Origin: Actinomycetota bacterium
Lineage (GTDB): Bacteria > Actinomycetota > Actinomycetes > Streptosporangiales > Streptosporangiaceae
Reading direction: 5' to 3'
Assembly (NCBI GenBank): GCA_019240215.1
Contig: JAFAYQ010000036.1
Span: forward strand, 1-64,000
DNA: 64,000 nt
Below, one piece after another: positions 62,703 through 64,000 of the stretch. Each line of letters begins with the position of its first letter. The first letter of the stretch is position 1. The position numbers and the translations under genes were made by a program. The notes beneath the pieces are model-generated. The model was not told where the DNA came from. It saw only the letters and a program-made list of their open reading frames with translations, and did not search any database.

Positions 62703-64000
62703 ATGGCTGCTGAGACCCTTCAGCCGCCCGCTGCCGCCTACCGCTGGCGCTGGCAGGTGCTGGCCGTGGTGCTGGTGGCCGAGGCGATGGACATTCTCGA
62801 CACCACCACCGTCAACGTGGCCGGCCCGTCGGTCCGGCGGTCGCTGGGTGGCGGGATCGGCCTGGTCCAGTGGCTGTCGGCCGCCTACACGCTGGCGTTC
62901 GCGGTGCTGCTGATCACCGGCAGCCGCCTCGGGGACCGCTACGGCCCGCGGCGCATGTTCCTGACCGGGGCGGCCGGCTTCACGCTGGCCTCGCTGGCCT
63001 GTGGGCTGGCGGTCAGCCCGGGCCTGCTGATCGGCGCCCGGGTGGTCCAGGGCTCGTTCGCGGCGATTCTCCTGCCGCAGGGGATAGGGCTGCTGACCAG
63101 GACATTTTCCGAAAATGAAAGGGCTCGCGCGTTCTCCGCGTACGCGCCAGTGCTGAGTCTGGCGGCGGTCGGCGGCCCGCTGGTGGCGGGCGCACTGATC
63201 CGCTGGGACCTGTGGGGGAGCGGCTGGCGGCTGATCTTCCTCATCAACCTGGTCCTCGGCGCCGCCGCGGTGGCGGCCGGGCTCCGTTACCTGCCCGCCG
63301 ACGGCCCCGCCACCGTGCGCCGCCTGGACGGCCGCGGCGTGCTGATCATCGGGGGCGCCACCTTCGCGGTCATCTACCCGCTGATCCAGGGCCCGGCGCT
63401 GGGCTGGCCCGGCTGGACGTTCGCGCTGCTGGCGGCCGGGCTGGCCGGCTTCGGCTGGTTCGCCCACCACGAGCGGCGCAGCTCCGCCCCGCTGATCGAG
63501 CCCACCCTGCTGCGCCGCCGCGGCTACCTGGCCGGCGCGGCGGTCGCGCTGGCGTTCTTCGCCACCACCGCCGGGTTGCTGCTCACCCTGTCGTTCTACG
63601 CGCAGTACGGCCTCGGCTACACCGCCCTCGGGACGGGGCTGCTGCTGACCCCGATGGCGGCCGGCAACGTGGCCGGCGCCCTGCTGGCCATGCGTCTGGT
63701 CCCCCGCTGGGGCGGCCGCGCCACCATCCAGGCCTGCCTGGCGGTCGCCCTGGCCGGCCTGATCGCCTTGGCCGGGCTGGCCGGGCTGACCGGGCTGGCC
63801 GGGCCGGTCCTCCTCGCCTACAACTCCACTCCCGCCAGCCACACCGGCCCCAGCGGCCTCGTGCTGGCCGCCCCGATCCTGGCGCTCGGCGTCGGCCTCG
63901 GCGGCGCCATCGCCCCGCTGTTCGCCACCATCCTGACCGGCGTCACTCCCGCCCAGACCGGCAGCGCCTCCGGCTCCCTGAGCGCCGTTCAGCAACTGGC
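62703..64000 (+). CDS. DHA2-type MFS exporter (3' end outside window)
   Basis: 432 codons are visible and the frame is open to the window edge. Starts MAAETLQPPAAAYRWRW; helix-1 motif LDTTTVNVAGPSVRRSL, motif A GSRLGDRYGPRRMFLTG, and FSENERARAFSAYAPVLSL in the loop before helix 5. At least eleven membrane helices are visible, consistent with a 14-helix drug exporter. ATG at 62703, 4 bp after GGGAGG. Presumably repressed by the divergent TetR protein. Confidence 0.92.
   Translation, partial: MAAETLQPPAAAYRWRWQVLAVVLVAEAMDILDTTTVNVAGPSVRRSLGGGIGLVQWLSAAYTLAFAVLLITGSRLGDRYGPRRMFLTGAAGFTLASLACGLAVSPGLLIGARVVQGSFAAILLPQGIGLLTRTFSENERARAFSAYAPVLSLAAVGGPLVAGALIRWDLWGSGWRLIFLINLVLGAAAVAAGLRYLPADGPATVRRLDGRGVLIIGGATFAVIYPLIQGPALGWPGWTFALLAAGLAGFGWFAHHERRSSAPLIEPTLLRRRGYLAGAAVALAFFATTAGLLLTLSFYAQYGLGYTALGTGLLLTPMAAGNVAGALLAMRLVPRWGGRATIQACLAVALAGLIALAGLAGLTGLAGPVLLAYNSTPASHTGPSGLVLAAPILALGVGLGGAIAPLFATILTGVTPAQTGSASGSLSAVQQL

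Overview
The window is about 64 kb of very GC-rich DNA (roughly 70-75% by eye) with many GTG starts, short intergenic gaps and start/stop overlaps. Gene content and order are those of a high-GC Actinomycetota. Markers are a wecA-atpI-atpBEFHAGDC block, NucS (EndoMS), a mec-cysO-cysM / cyclic-nucleotide phosphodiesterase / rph / rdgB block, DUF3039 beside an SF2 helicase, and a DivIVA/FilP-like coiled-coil protein. A filamentous actinomycete is plausible; genus cannot be told from the sequence alone.

Layout. 1-4 kb: 3' part of prmC, a Sua5/YrdC tRNA threonylcarbamoyl-AMP synthase with a very long histone-like tail, and a WecA-type sugar-phosphate transferase. 4-13.2 kb: the complete F1Fo ATP synthase operon with two accessory membrane genes in front, preceded by a near-perfect Rex operator, and a DUF2550 gene behind. 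13.2-20.9 kb: PduO cobalamin adenosyltransferase, about 1 kb of structured non-coding DNA, a D-amino-acid-oxidase-like enzyme, an aldehyde dehydrogenase, a RibD-like fusion in reversed domain order, and a TetR/MFS efflux pair. 20.9-29 kb: surE, then a tightly overlapped three-gene operon encoding TIGR02677 (JetA-like), TIGR02678 (JetB-like) and TIGR02680 (JetC/SMC-like) proteins. This is a type II Wadjet/MksBEF-like condensin with no JetD (TIGR02679) nuclease next to it.

29-44.5 kb: a Ser/Thr kinase with an extracellular beta-propeller, nucS, the coiled-coil protein, methylmalonyl-CoA epimerase, thiolase, an ECF sigma factor with a membrane-anchored propeller partner, a thioredoxin-TPR protein, MarR, malic enzyme, YqgE, DUF3039 and a helicase. 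44.5-52.5 kb: a DUF6542-like repeat protein, an LCP ligase, nicotinamidase, a methyltransferase, a phosphotransferase probably starting at CTG, YbaK, and an ArsR-SRPBCC-VOC set. 52.5-60.4 kb: pncB, clpS-DUF2017, mec-cysO-cysM, an Rv1339-like phosphodiesterase, rph, rdgB, a lipoprotein, bcp and tRNA-Leu(UAG). 60.4-64 kb: an HxlR/quinone reductase pair and a TetR/MFS pair whose MFS gene runs off the window.

How it fits together. Most of the window is housekeeping: energy (ATP synthase under probable redox control by Rex), NAD salvage (pncA, pncB), cysteine synthesis from a sulfur-carrier protein, wall-polymer assembly (WecA-like, LCP), and propionate/C3 metabolism (PduO, epimerase, thiolase, malic enzyme). 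The most unusual material is the JetABC set without JetD, the paired 28-bp-identical intergenic inverted repeats at 14.5 and 47.95 kb, the reversed RibD fusion, and a CysO precursor that carries residues beyond its di-glycine beside its predicted JAMM processing protease.
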